From Caballeronia mineralivorans PML1(12) (GTDB lineage: Bacteria > Pseudomonadota > Gammaproteobacteria > Burkholderiales > Burkholderiaceae): 64,000 nt of DNA. The position numbers and the translations under genes are program-made. The stretch spans positions 1-64,000 of the forward strand of contig NZ_AEJF01000144.1 of the NCBI RefSeq assembly GCF_001028175.1. Reading direction: 5' to 3'. Every line of letters begins with the position of its first letter. Within the stretch, counting starts at the first letter, position 1. The notes under the pieces are model-generated. The model was not told where the DNA came from. It saw only the letters and a program-made list of their open reading frames with translations, and ran no database searches. Below are positions 41,106 through 48,743 of the stretch, piece by piece.

Positions 41106-42521
41106 TCAGTACGCATGCAGTCCCTTGAATCCGCTCACGACTGTCATCAGCACGATCTTCAGGTCGAGGCCAAAGGTCCAGTTCTCGATGTAGTTGAGAT
41201 CGAGCGCGACGCGGCCCTGCATCTTGTCGATGGCTTCCGTCTCGCCGCGGTATCCGTTGATCTGCGCCCACCCGGTAATCCCCGGCTTGATCCGGTACCG
41301 GCACATATAGCCATGCACGAGGTCTTTGTACTGCTCATCGTGCTGCAGTGCGTGAGGACGGGGCCCGACCACGGACATCTCGCCACGCAGGACGTTCAGG
41401 AACTGCGGCAATTCATCCAGGCTGGTGCGGCGCAGGAACGCTCCCACGGTAGTCACACGCGGATCGCGGCGCTTTGCCTGGGTGAGTTTTCCCGGTTCTT
41501 CAGCATGCACGACCATGGTCCGGAATTTGTAGATCTGGAACTGTGTCCCGTTGACGCCCTTGCGCCATTGCTTAAAAAATACCGGCCCCGGCGACGACAG
41601 CTTGACCGCCAGCGCGATCACCATCATGAGCGGCAGGATGCAGAGGAGCACCAGTGCCGCGAACAGCCGGTCGAAAATTTCCTTAGGCACGAAACGGTGA
41701 TCCGCGGGCGGCGAAGCAAGCAGGTTGATGGCGGGCACGCCGATGATTCCGTCGCCGGCGTGATTGAACAGCGCGAAGTCGTGGACATTCGGGATGAAGC
41801 GGATGTTCACGAACTCGTGCTTGAACTCGCGCAGGATCGCGTGAATCCGCTCCTCTTCCTTGAAGGTCAGGACCAGCCATAACTCGTCGATGGCGCGATG
41901 CCGGACGGCTTCGGCGAGTGCGGCAAGCGAAAGGATGACCGGCAGCCCGCAAGAGAAGGTTGCGGCGTCCGGGTGCTCGTCGAACAGGCAGACGGGCCGC
42001 AGGCCGCTAGTCGGCGAACGCTGCAATTTTTCGATCAGTTGCATGCTGTACGCGCTGGCGCCGACGATGGCGACGGACTTCGCCCCCGCACGCCGCGAAT
42101 GCGACACGCCGAACAGGCGATGCCCGCCCGCCCGGGCGGCGATCAACAGCGCCAGGGAGATCAGGAACCACGCTCCGGCCCATAACCGGGAAATTAAAGA
42201 CATTTGCTGGACCGACAACATGAATGCAATGCCGAGCGTGAATACCGTTGTCCATCCCGCTGTCACGCGCATTGCGATCTTGAATAAAGAATCGCGGCGA
42301 AATACGCGATAAAATCCAAGTGACGGAAATAAACTGGCGACCATTAGGGAATTAAATGCGACGAGAATGACAATAGGCTCGGTCCACGAATGAAAGTCGT
42401 CGAAACGCAGCGCAAAGGCAATAGCCGCGCCAATCAGAATCATGCAGGCGTCTACTGTGCGTGATAAAAAACCAAGCCGGTACGTAACACCGTCCGTTTC
42501 GAGAAGTCGGGCCGAATGCAT
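41106..42521 (-). CDS. Undecaprenyl-phosphate sugar-1-phosphate transferase (WcaJ/GumD-like)
   Basis: 471-residue polyisoprenyl-phosphate hexose-1-phosphate transferase that starts repeat-unit assembly. Four N-terminal TM segments, a CoA-binding-like middle domain, a fifth hydrophobic hairpin (FAALVLLCILPLMMVIALAV), and the catalytic C-terminal domain with SSPGPVFFKQWRKG, TVGAFLRRTSLDELPQFLNV and MSVVGPRPHA, KPGITGWAQINGYRGET. Donor probably UDP-glucose or UDP-galactose. ATG 42521 preferred over TTG 42533. Head of the minus-strand arm. Confidence 0.9.
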   Translation of the reverse strand: MHSARLLETDGVTYRLGFLSRTVDACMILIGAAIAFALRFDDFHSWTEPIVILVAFNSLMVASLFPSLGFYRVFRRDSLFKIAMRVTAGWTTVFTLGIAFMLSVQQMSLISRLWAGAWFLISLALLIAARAGGHRLFGVSHSRRAGAKSVAIVGASAYSMQLIEKLQRSPTSGLRPVCLFDEHPDAATFSCGLPVILSLAALAEAVRHRAIDELWLVLTFKEEERIHAILREFKHEFVNIRFIPNVHDFALFNHAGDGIIGVPAINLLASPPADHRFVPKEIFDRLFAALVLLCILPLMMVIALAVKLSSPGPVFFKQWRKGVNGTQFQIYKFRTMVVHAEEPGKLTQAKRRDPRVTTVGAFLRRTSLDELPQFLNVLRGEMSVVGPRPHALQHDEQYKDLVHGYMCRYRIKPGITGWAQINGYRGETEAIDKMQGRVALDLNYIENWTFGLDLKIVLMTVVSGFKGLHAY

Positions 42522-43055
42522 GATATTCCCCAATGAATGTCGATACTGGTCTTCACCCGTGTTTTATTTTCTGGTCGCTATCGTCTAAACACGCCGGATG
42601 CTTCTCCAGATAAGGAAGAGCGGCGCGAATTCCCATATAAAAACATCTGAATAATGTTTCGATGAACAAGCAAGCAATGCCTCTTTTGCGTTGCATCATA
42701 CATAGGCGAAAAGCGGACGAAAGCTGTCTGGCGTAAAAGAACACGATGTTGACGGAACGGGTCAATAAATCGAATCAAGGCGTGCAGCTATTGATCAGAC
42801 TACATTCACACCAATTCAATAACGCTTTCCCATTAGCGTCAAAGTCTTGCCGTTTGAAGTCACGGGCAGTCACTGCGATGCAGCAAATGTACTATCCGCC
42901 TTGAATTTAGCCAGCTTCATTAGTTGTGGTTCTCCGTTGTGATTCGTGTCGATTCTCAAGAGCAGATCGCCCATTGCCTCAGGTTGTGCCCGAGGCATCA
43001 GGACAGGTCTTGCGTCTTTTCATGCGGCTAGCGCCGCGCTCCAACGAGGTGGTGT
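42522..43055. promoter_or_regulatory. Divergent control region of the polysaccharide locus
   Basis: 534-base, relatively AT-rich spacer from which both arms of the locus are transcribed outward. I see no credible gene. I looked for a JUMPstart element and for a sigma-54 -24/-12 site and found neither. The long leader in front of gfcA (from about 42900) could carry regulation I cannot recognise. A purine-rich GAGGTGG lies 5 bases before the gfcA ATG. Confidence 0.5.
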
Positions 43056-43307
43056 ATGAAAGCTCTTCCTGTTTTGATGACGGTCGCAGCACTAGCAATG
43101 CCTTCGCTGTCGCATGCGCAGGGTGAAGAGGGCGCCGCCGCTGCGGTTGCCGCTGCGACTGCCGGTGGTATCAGTACCACCGCGCTCGTGGTGGGCGGAG
43201 TCATTGTGACCGCGGTCGTGGTGGCGGCGGTGTCGGGCGGCGGCGGCAACGGACTGGCCTCGACGGGGACCACCGGTACGACCGGGACCACCGGCACGGT
43301 CCGCTAA
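43056..43307 (+). CDS. gfcA: GfcA-like small exported Gly/Thr-rich protein
   Basis: 83 residues: signal peptide MKALPVLMTVAALAMPSLSH-A, an Ala/Gly/Val hydrophobic segment (STTALVVGGVIVTAVVVAAV), then a low-complexity tail SGGGGNGLASTGTTGTTGTT ending TVR. Same design and gene order as E. coli GfcA, the first gene of the gfcABCDE-etp-etk group 4 capsule operon. Function not established. The tail is encoded by short imperfect tandem repeats. Confidence 0.75.
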   Translation: MKALPVLMTVAALAMPSLSHAQGEEGAAAAVAAATAGGISTTALVVGGVIVTAVVVAAVSGGGGNGLASTGTTGTTGTTGTVR

Positions 43308-43310
43308 GTT

Positions 43311-44036
43311 TTGCGCGCGCTCGAATCCGTGTTCCGTGCCCACTCGCATCATGACGGCCATCGTGGCCGTGCGCCGCACCGCCGGTTTTCACCGGTGCTC
43401 GCACGTTGCCTCGCCTGCGCCGCGATGACCCTGCTGGGCGCTTGCTCGGAACCGATGCGCGCGCTCTCCAACGGCTATTCCTTTTTACGCCAGAACAGCG
43501 ATTCGCAAATCGAGCGTACCGTTCCCGCCAAAGGACATCAGTACCTGAAGGTGTCGTTACTGGGACGCTCGGCACTGCTTGTGCTGGGTAACGTCGAGCA
43601 GAATGCGGCCGGGCCGGTCGAGGTGTGGTACTCGGGCGCGGGCGAGGTGTTGCGGATCCAGGGCGGCCGTCTCATCGGCGCGACCGGACTTTCGACCGAG
43701 TGGCTGAACGTGCGTCTGTCGGCTCCTCCGGACTGGCTCTCGATCGAGGAGCCGATGTCCTATGCACGCCGCCGCGACGTGATGCCGGCCTATGACTTCG
43801 GCGAGGTGGACGTCGTTACCGTGACGCCGATCGACATGCCCGTGAATACGCATTACACCGGGCCGAAAGTGCCGGGCTTGCGCTGGTTCGCGGAGCGCAC
43901 GCGGGGGCGCATCGCCTTGCGCGATTCCCGTTATGGCGTCGCGCAAAGGGATGGCCATGCGGTAGTCGTGTACGGCGAACAATGTCTCGATGAGCGGCTC
44001 TGTCTGAGCTGGCAGCGTTGGCCGGCCGAAGTCTGA
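43311..44036 (+). CDS. gfcB: GfcB/YjbF-family lipoprotein
   Basis: Outer-membrane lipoprotein of polysaccharide operons. Lipobox L-L-G-A-C after the hydrophobic run VLARCLACAAMT; then the YjbF-like domain (TVPAKGHQYLKVSLLGRSAL, EVWYSGAGEVLRIQGGRLIG, ATGLSTEWLNVRL). The start is uncertain: TTG 43311, GTG 43329 or GTG 43395 are in frame; the last would give the most ordinary lipoprotein signal. Four bases before the GfcC-GfcD gene. Confidence 0.8.
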   Translation: MRALESVFRAHSHHDGHRGRAPHRRFSPVLARCLACAAMTLLGACSEPMRALSNGYSFLRQNSDSQIERTVPAKGHQYLKVSLLGRSALLVLGNVEQNAAGPVEVWYSGAGEVLRIQGGRLIGATGLSTEWLNVRLSAPPDWLSIEEPMSYARRRDVMPAYDFGEVDVVTVTPIDMPVNTHYTGPKVPGLRWFAERTRGRIALRDSRYGVAQRDGHAVVVYGEQCLDERLCLSWQRWPAEV

Positions 44037-44040
44037 CGTT

Positions 44041-47010
44041 ATGGCGACTGCAGTTAAAGACGCGCTCGATCGCGGAAGAAGCTATGCGCTCTATTGCTTG
44101 CTGTCGTGCACGCCGGTGCAGGTCTTGGGAGCACAGGCCGTGACCATCGGAGCACCTGTGCGCCTGGGCGACTGGCTTGCCGGCCAGTTGGGGGCGCCTG
44201 CCCAGCGTGAACGGGACGTCTATGTCACCGGCATCCAGTGGCAGTCGGCGCGCGAGCGTACGTTGCAACAGGGCGCCCGGCAGACGCTGCTCGACCAGAT
44301 TCGGTATCTGTCTGGTCCGGCTGCGCCGGCGACGCCGGATCGCGAGGGTTTGAGCGCGCTGATCGCCGCGCACCCGGCGACGGGACGCGTGGTGCTCAAG
44401 GAGGCAGATCCGCGCTGGCTGCAGGCGAATCCCGCAGACGATCCGGTGCTGAATGCGGGCGATGACGTTGTGATTCCCGAGCGGCCGTCGAGTGTTACCG
44501 TGATCCACCGAGATGGTTCGCTATGCAAAGTAACTCACGTAGCCCAGGCGGAAGCGAGCTACTACATCCGGGCCTGCGATCCGCAAGCAGCGCCTGAGGA
44601 GGCGTGGGTCGTGCAGCCCGACGGTGTCGTGCAGAAAGTGAAGGTCGGGTTGTGGGACCGGATGGCGCAACAGCCGCCCGCACCCGGTGCATGGATCTGG
44701 GCGCCGGAAAGAGGAGCGGGATGGCCTGAGTCATTGTCAGCGCGTCTTGCCAGTTTCTTCGCGACGCAGGGTCCGTCGGGACTCGACGACCAAGGGCACG
44801 ACGCACCGCTCAAACCGTCCGTGCAACAAGGGCAAGAGCAGGAGCGGGATCAGAAGCAGGCGGCCGCATCGGCGCAATTCCATGCCCGAGACTTGCCGGT
44901 CACCGCGAGCGACTGGGGCACGGTGGGCTTGTTGCAGACACCGACCGCGCGCATGGGCGAGGCGGGCGAAGCGTCGATCGGCATCTCGACTACGTCGCCG
45001 TACACGCGGCTGAACGTGATGCTGCAGCCGCTCGACTGGCTGGAATTCGGTTTTCGTTATACGGACATCAGTTCGGAGAAGTACGGGCCGGCATCGTTAA
45101 GCGGCACGCAGAGCTACAAGGACAAGAGCATCGACTTCAAGGTCCGGCTGTTGTCCGAGACGGCGACGTTGCCGGCGGTTGCGCTGGGGATGAGGGATAT
45201 AGGCGGCACGGGGCTTTTTTCAGGCGAGTACCTGGTAGCGAACAAACGCACCGGCGACTTCGACTGGAGCCTCGGCCTGGGCTGGGGTTATCTGGGCGCG
45301 CGCGGCAACATCTCGAATCCTTTGTCCATCATCAGCGACAAATTCAAGAACCGGCCTGCATCGGATTCGAACGTGGTCAATGCAGGGACGTTTTCCAAGG
45401 CGTACTTCCGGGGGCCGATGTCGCTGTTTGGCGGCGTGCAGTACCAGACGCCCTGGACACCGCTCATCCTGAAGCTCGAGTACGACGGCAACAACTACCA
45501 GAACGAACCGCTTCACCAGCACTTCACGACCCGATCGAGTTTCAACATTGGCGCGGTGTATCGAGTGTCGTCTCACGTCGACGTTAGCGCCGCGCTGGAA
45601 CGCGGCAACCGGGCGATGCTGGGCATTACGTTGCATGGAAAGCTAGGTGATATCGCAACGCCGAAGGTCAGCGATCCGGCGCCGCTGCCGGCCTTGATGC
45701 CGCCCGTTGTACAGCCCGTCCTGCAGCCCGTGGCGTCACCTGTCACGCAACAGGCAGCACCCGTCGCAACTGCGATGGACTGGAGCCGGACCACGCAAGA
45801 CTTGCAGCAACAAACGGGCTTCCGGGTGCAGAGCATCTATCGTAATGGCTCGCAGCTCGTGGTCGCTTTCGACGAGACCAACGCGTTTTATCTCGGCGGC
45901 AAGATCGACCGCATTGCCGCTGTGTTGAATCGCGATGCACCGCCGGAGGTTCGCGTGTTTCGCGTGACCCTGGTGTCGCGGGGGCTGCCCGTGACGGGTT
46001 ATGCGATCGAGCGCGATACCTGGGTGCGCAACCATGCGACCCTGCTGGCGCCTATCGATCGCCAGCAGGCAGTGTTCACCATGCCGCCCGCCGCCGCGCC
46101 GGACAGCGTGCCGGGCAAGGACGGGGATACGGACATCTACCGGCAGGCGCCGGAACGCTTCACGTTGTCGGTGGGACCGGCGTATCAGCAGACGCTCGGC
46201 GGGCCGAACGCCTTTGTGCTTTACCAGTTGTCAGTGAACGCGTATGCCGAAGCGCGTCTGCGCCGCGATACATGGCTTGCCGGCGACCTGAATCTCGGCC
46301 TCGTCGACAACTACGACAAGTTCACCTACACGGCGCCGAGTTCGCTGCCGCGCGTGCGGACTTATCTTCGCGAGTATCTGACGACGTCGCGCTTCACCAT
46401 GCCGCTGCTGCAATTGACGCACGTGGGCGCGCTCGGCCGCGATCAGTACTACAGCGTCTACGGCGGGTATCTGGAGAGCATGTTTGCGGGGGTGGGCGGC
46501 GAGTGGCTGTATCGGCCATGGTCGAGTCCGCTTGCGCTCGGCGTCGATGTGAACCGGGTCCGTCAGCGCGGTTTCCGGCAGGACTTTGCGCTGCGGGATT
46601 ATTCGGTCACCACGGGCAACGTAACGCTCTATTGGGACACCGGCTGGCACGGCGTGCAGGTCGACCTGAGCGTTGGACAGTATCTCGCGAAGGACCGCGG
46701 CGCAACGCTCGATGTCAGCCGCGTGTTCCGCAACGGTGTGCGCATCGGCGCCTATGCAACCAAGACCAATGTATCGGCCAGCCAGTTCGGCGAAGGGAGT
46801 TTCGACAAAGGCATCTACGTGACGATTCCATTCGATGCACTGTTCACGCATTCGACGGCGGGTGTCGCGGCCATCCGCTGGTCGCCTCTTACCCGCGACG
46901 GCGGCGCCAAGCTGGCGCGCCAGTTTCCGCTCTACGACCTCACGGACGAGAGCAACCCACGCAACCTGTGGTTTTCACCGCCAACGCCCGCGACCGCTGG
47001 TCCGGAATGA
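44041..47010 (+). CDS. Fused GfcC-GfcD (YjbG-YjbH) polysaccharide secretion protein
   Basis: 989 residues joining two proteins that are separate in E. coli. Residues about 1-30 form a signal peptide. About 30-250 match GfcC (VRLGDWLAGQLGAPAQ, NPADDPVLNAGDDVVIPERP, VQPDGVVQKV). A Gln/Glu-rich linker follows (about 258-288, QQGQEQERDQKQ), then a YjbH/GfcD outer-membrane beta-barrel domain from about 292 (WGTVGLLQTPTARMGEAGEA) to WFSPP near the end. In E. coli GfcC and GfcD assist capsule assembly or surface retention; the fusion implies they act as one unit. Confidence 0.85.
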   Translation: MATAVKDALDRGRSYALYCLLSCTPVQVLGAQAVTIGAPVRLGDWLAGQLGAPAQRERDVYVTGIQWQSARERTLQQGARQTLLDQIRYLSGPAAPATPDREGLSALIAAHPATGRVVLKEADPRWLQANPADDPVLNAGDDVVIPERPSSVTVIHRDGSLCKVTHVAQAEASYYIRACDPQAAPEEAWVVQPDGVVQKVKVGLWDRMAQQPPAPGAWIWAPERGAGWPESLSARLASFFATQGPSGLDDQGHDAPLKPSVQQGQEQERDQKQAAASAQFHARDLPVTASDWGTVGLLQTPTARMGEAGEASIGISTTSPYTRLNVMLQPLDWLEFGFRYTDISSEKYGPASLSGTQSYKDKSIDFKVRLLSETATLPAVALGMRDIGGTGLFSGEYLVANKRTGDFDWSLGLGWGYLGARGNISNPLSIISDKFKNRPASDSNVVNAGTFSKAYFRGPMSLFGGVQYQTPWTPLILKLEYDGNNYQNEPLHQHFTTRSSFNIGAVYRVSSHVDVSAALERGNRAMLGITLHGKLGDIATPKVSDPAPLPALMPPVVQPVLQPVASPVTQQAAPVATAMDWSRTTQDLQQQTGFRVQSIYRNGSQLVVAFDETNAFYLGGKIDRIAAVLNRDAPPEVRVFRVTLVSRGLPVTGYAIERDTWVRNHATLLAPIDRQQAVFTMPPAAAPDSVPGKDGDTDIYRQAPERFTLSVGPAYQQTLGGPNAFVLYQLSVNAYAEARLRRDTWLAGDLNLGLVDNYDKFTYTAPSSLPRVRTYLREYLTTSRFTMPLLQLTHVGALGRDQYYSVYGGYLESMFAGVGGEWLYRPWSSPLALGVDVNRVRQRGFRQDFALRDYSVTTGNVTLYWDTGWHGVQVDLSVGQYLAKDRGATLDVSRVFRNGVRIGAYATKTNVSASQFGEGSFDKGIYVTIPFDALFTHSTAGVAAIRWSPLTRDGGAKLARQFPLYDLTDESNPRNLWFSPPTPATAGPE

Positions 47011-47088
47011 ACGCACGGGGTCCTTGTCGCCGATGCAGGCCCGGCCGACCGGCCGCGTGCATCGGTTGCACCATCCAATCTGTTGACT

Positions 47089-48249
47089 ATGAAAAAAATT
47101 GCTGTGTCGTCGAAACTGATCGCGGTCCTGTCGTCCACCTGCCTGTTACTAGGCGGGTGCATGTTTGCACCCGGCATGAAGTTCGACGCGTCCCGCCCGG
47201 TCGATCCGGGCGATCCAAACTCCGTGCCGGTCGTGACGCCGATCACCTACGCGCTGATCCAGCGCGACCTGCTGGACCGGCGCGACCGGCTCGCGGCCGA
47301 TAGCCGCTATGCACCGCTCCTCGGCAAACCCAAGCCTTACCGGATCGGCCGTCACGACGTGCTGTCGATCATCGTATGGGACCACCCGGAACTGGTCATG
47401 CCGAACCTGACCTACGACATCGATCGCACCACTGGCGCCATGCCCGGCAGCGCCGGCATGGCATCGCAGAGCGTGCCGGGGTTTGTCGTCGACGAACATG
47501 GGCTGCTGCAGTTTCCCTACGTCAAGGGCATGCGTGCCGAAGGGCTCAGCGAGCAGGAGCTGCAGCAAGCGGTGACGCGCAAGCTGACCGGCGTGATCGC
47601 CGATCCGCAGGTCACGGTGCGGGTGGTCGGCTATCGCAGCCAGAAAGCGTACGTCGAGGGTGAAGTCCGCACGCCTGGCGTGAAGCCGATCACCGACGTG
47701 CCCGCCACGCTTGCCGAGATGCTGAACCAGGCGGACGGTATCGTGCCGACCGGCGACCCGTCGCGGATTCAGTTGACGCGCGGCGCGGCGACCTATGACA
47801 TCGACCTGGCCGAGATGCGCGCGAAAGGCCTGAGCCCGACCGCCATCGCGATCCAGAACGACGACGTGATCCGCGTGCCGCCGCTGCTCGAACACAACGT
47901 GGTCGTGATGGGCGAAGTAGGCAAGCCGAGTCCCGTGCCGTTTCGAAGCGACGGCCACCTCTCGTTGAGCGACGCCCTGGGCGACGCTGGCGGCGTGAGT
48001 CAGGTCACCGCCGACGCAAGCGAGATCTACGTGATCCGGCGTCGAGTGGATGGCGCGCTGCCGGTTGTGTACCACCTCGACAGCAAGTCGCCTTCGGCTA
48101 TGTCGCTCGCGAGCAGTTTCCAGCTTCGGAGCGACGACGTGGTGTATGTCGACGCACCGGGTGTGATCCGCTGGGATCGCTTCATCACGCCGCTTGTGGG
48201 CAGCACCACGGGGGCCTATTACCTGCAACGTACCGCACGAGGCAACTGA
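47089..48249 (+). CDS. wza: Wza-type outer-membrane polysaccharide exporter (lipoprotein)
   Basis: 386 residues. Signal with lipobox L-L-G-G-C (Cys24), polysaccharide-export domain (YRIGRHDVLSIIVWDHPEL, FVVDEHGLLQFPYVKGMRAE) and SLBB repeats (KAYVEGEVRTPGVKPITDV, NVVVMGEVGKPSPVPFRSDG), ending in the amphipathic segment IRWDRFITPLVGSTTGAYYL that forms the outer-membrane helical pore in E. coli Wza. Start ATG 47089 rather than TTG 47083. Confidence 0.93.
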   Translation: MKKIAVSSKLIAVLSSTCLLLGGCMFAPGMKFDASRPVDPGDPNSVPVVTPITYALIQRDLLDRRDRLAADSRYAPLLGKPKPYRIGRHDVLSIIVWDHPELVMPNLTYDIDRTTGAMPGSAGMASQSVPGFVVDEHGLLQFPYVKGMRAEGLSEQELQQAVTRKLTGVIADPQVTVRVVGYRSQKAYVEGEVRTPGVKPITDVPATLAEMLNQADGIVPTGDPSRIQLTRGAATYDIDLAEMRAKGLSPTAIAIQNDDVIRVPPLLEHNVVVMGEVGKPSPVPFRSDGHLSLSDALGDAGGVSQVTADASEIYVIRRRVDGALPVVYHLDSKSPSAMSLASSFQLRSDDVVYVDAPGVIRWDRFITPLVGSTTGAYYLQRTARGN

Positions 48250-48252
48250 CGC

Positions 48253-48690
48253 ATGATCCGTTCGATCCTGACCGTTTGCATTGGCAACATCTGCCGCAGT
48301 CCGATGGCCGCGGGACTACTGCGCACGCGCCTGCCCGAGTACCAGGTGCTCTCGGCGGGCCTGGGGGCGCTCTCGGGCAAGCCGGCGGACCCGCTTGGCC
48401 GCCAGTTGATGCTCGAGCGCGGCATCGACATTGCAGCGCACCGGGCGATCCAGCTCAGCGCGTCGCATTGTTCCGGCGTCGACATGATCCTTGTCATGGA
48501 AGCGGACCAGAAGCGCGTGATCGAGGAAACCTACCGGGCGACGCGCGGCAAGGTGTTTCGTCTCGGCGAGTTTCAGGATCGCGACATCTTCGATCCCTAC
48601 GGCGGTAATCGCGTGGACTTCGAGCAATGCCTGGCGTTGATCGAAGTGGGCGTCGACGAATGGGCGCAACGCATCGCCCTCACGGCCTGA
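48253..48690 (+). CDS. wzb: Low-molecular-weight protein-tyrosine phosphatase (Wzb)
   Basis: 145 residues. P-loop V-C9-I-G-N-I-C14-R15-S and the general-acid Asp in DIFDPYGG. Dephosphorylates the tyrosine kinase Wzc encoded next, allowing the cycling needed for polymer export. Three bases after wza. Confidence 0.93.
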   Translation: MIRSILTVCIGNICRSPMAAGLLRTRLPEYQVLSAGLGALSGKPADPLGRQLMLERGIDIAAHRAIQLSASHCSGVDMILVMEADQKRVIEETYRATRGKVFRLGEFQDRDIFDPYGGNRVDFEQCLALIEVGVDEWAQRIALTA

Positions 48691-48743
48691 CTGATGCAGG
48701 CACTTTTTCTTTGCTGGCGCATTGCTTACCTTGGCGCAATTGA

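Noticed and set aside
42522..43055. JUMPstart or sigma-54 promoter in the divergent polysaccharide control region
   Set aside because: No GGCGGTAG/ops-like element and no GG-N10-GC pair with acceptable flanks could be found.
43265..43304. Short GC-rich tandem repeat as a phase-variation tract
   Set aside because: It encodes the Gly/Thr tail of GfcA in steps that keep the frame, so a change in copy number would not switch the gene.
47149..48228. Long minus-strand frame antisense to wza (and similar frames antisense to wzc at 48750-50207 and to the tailspike-like gene at 57494-58891)
   Set aside because: His/Arg/Val-rich shadow translations without motifs; the plus-strand genes carry unmistakable domains.
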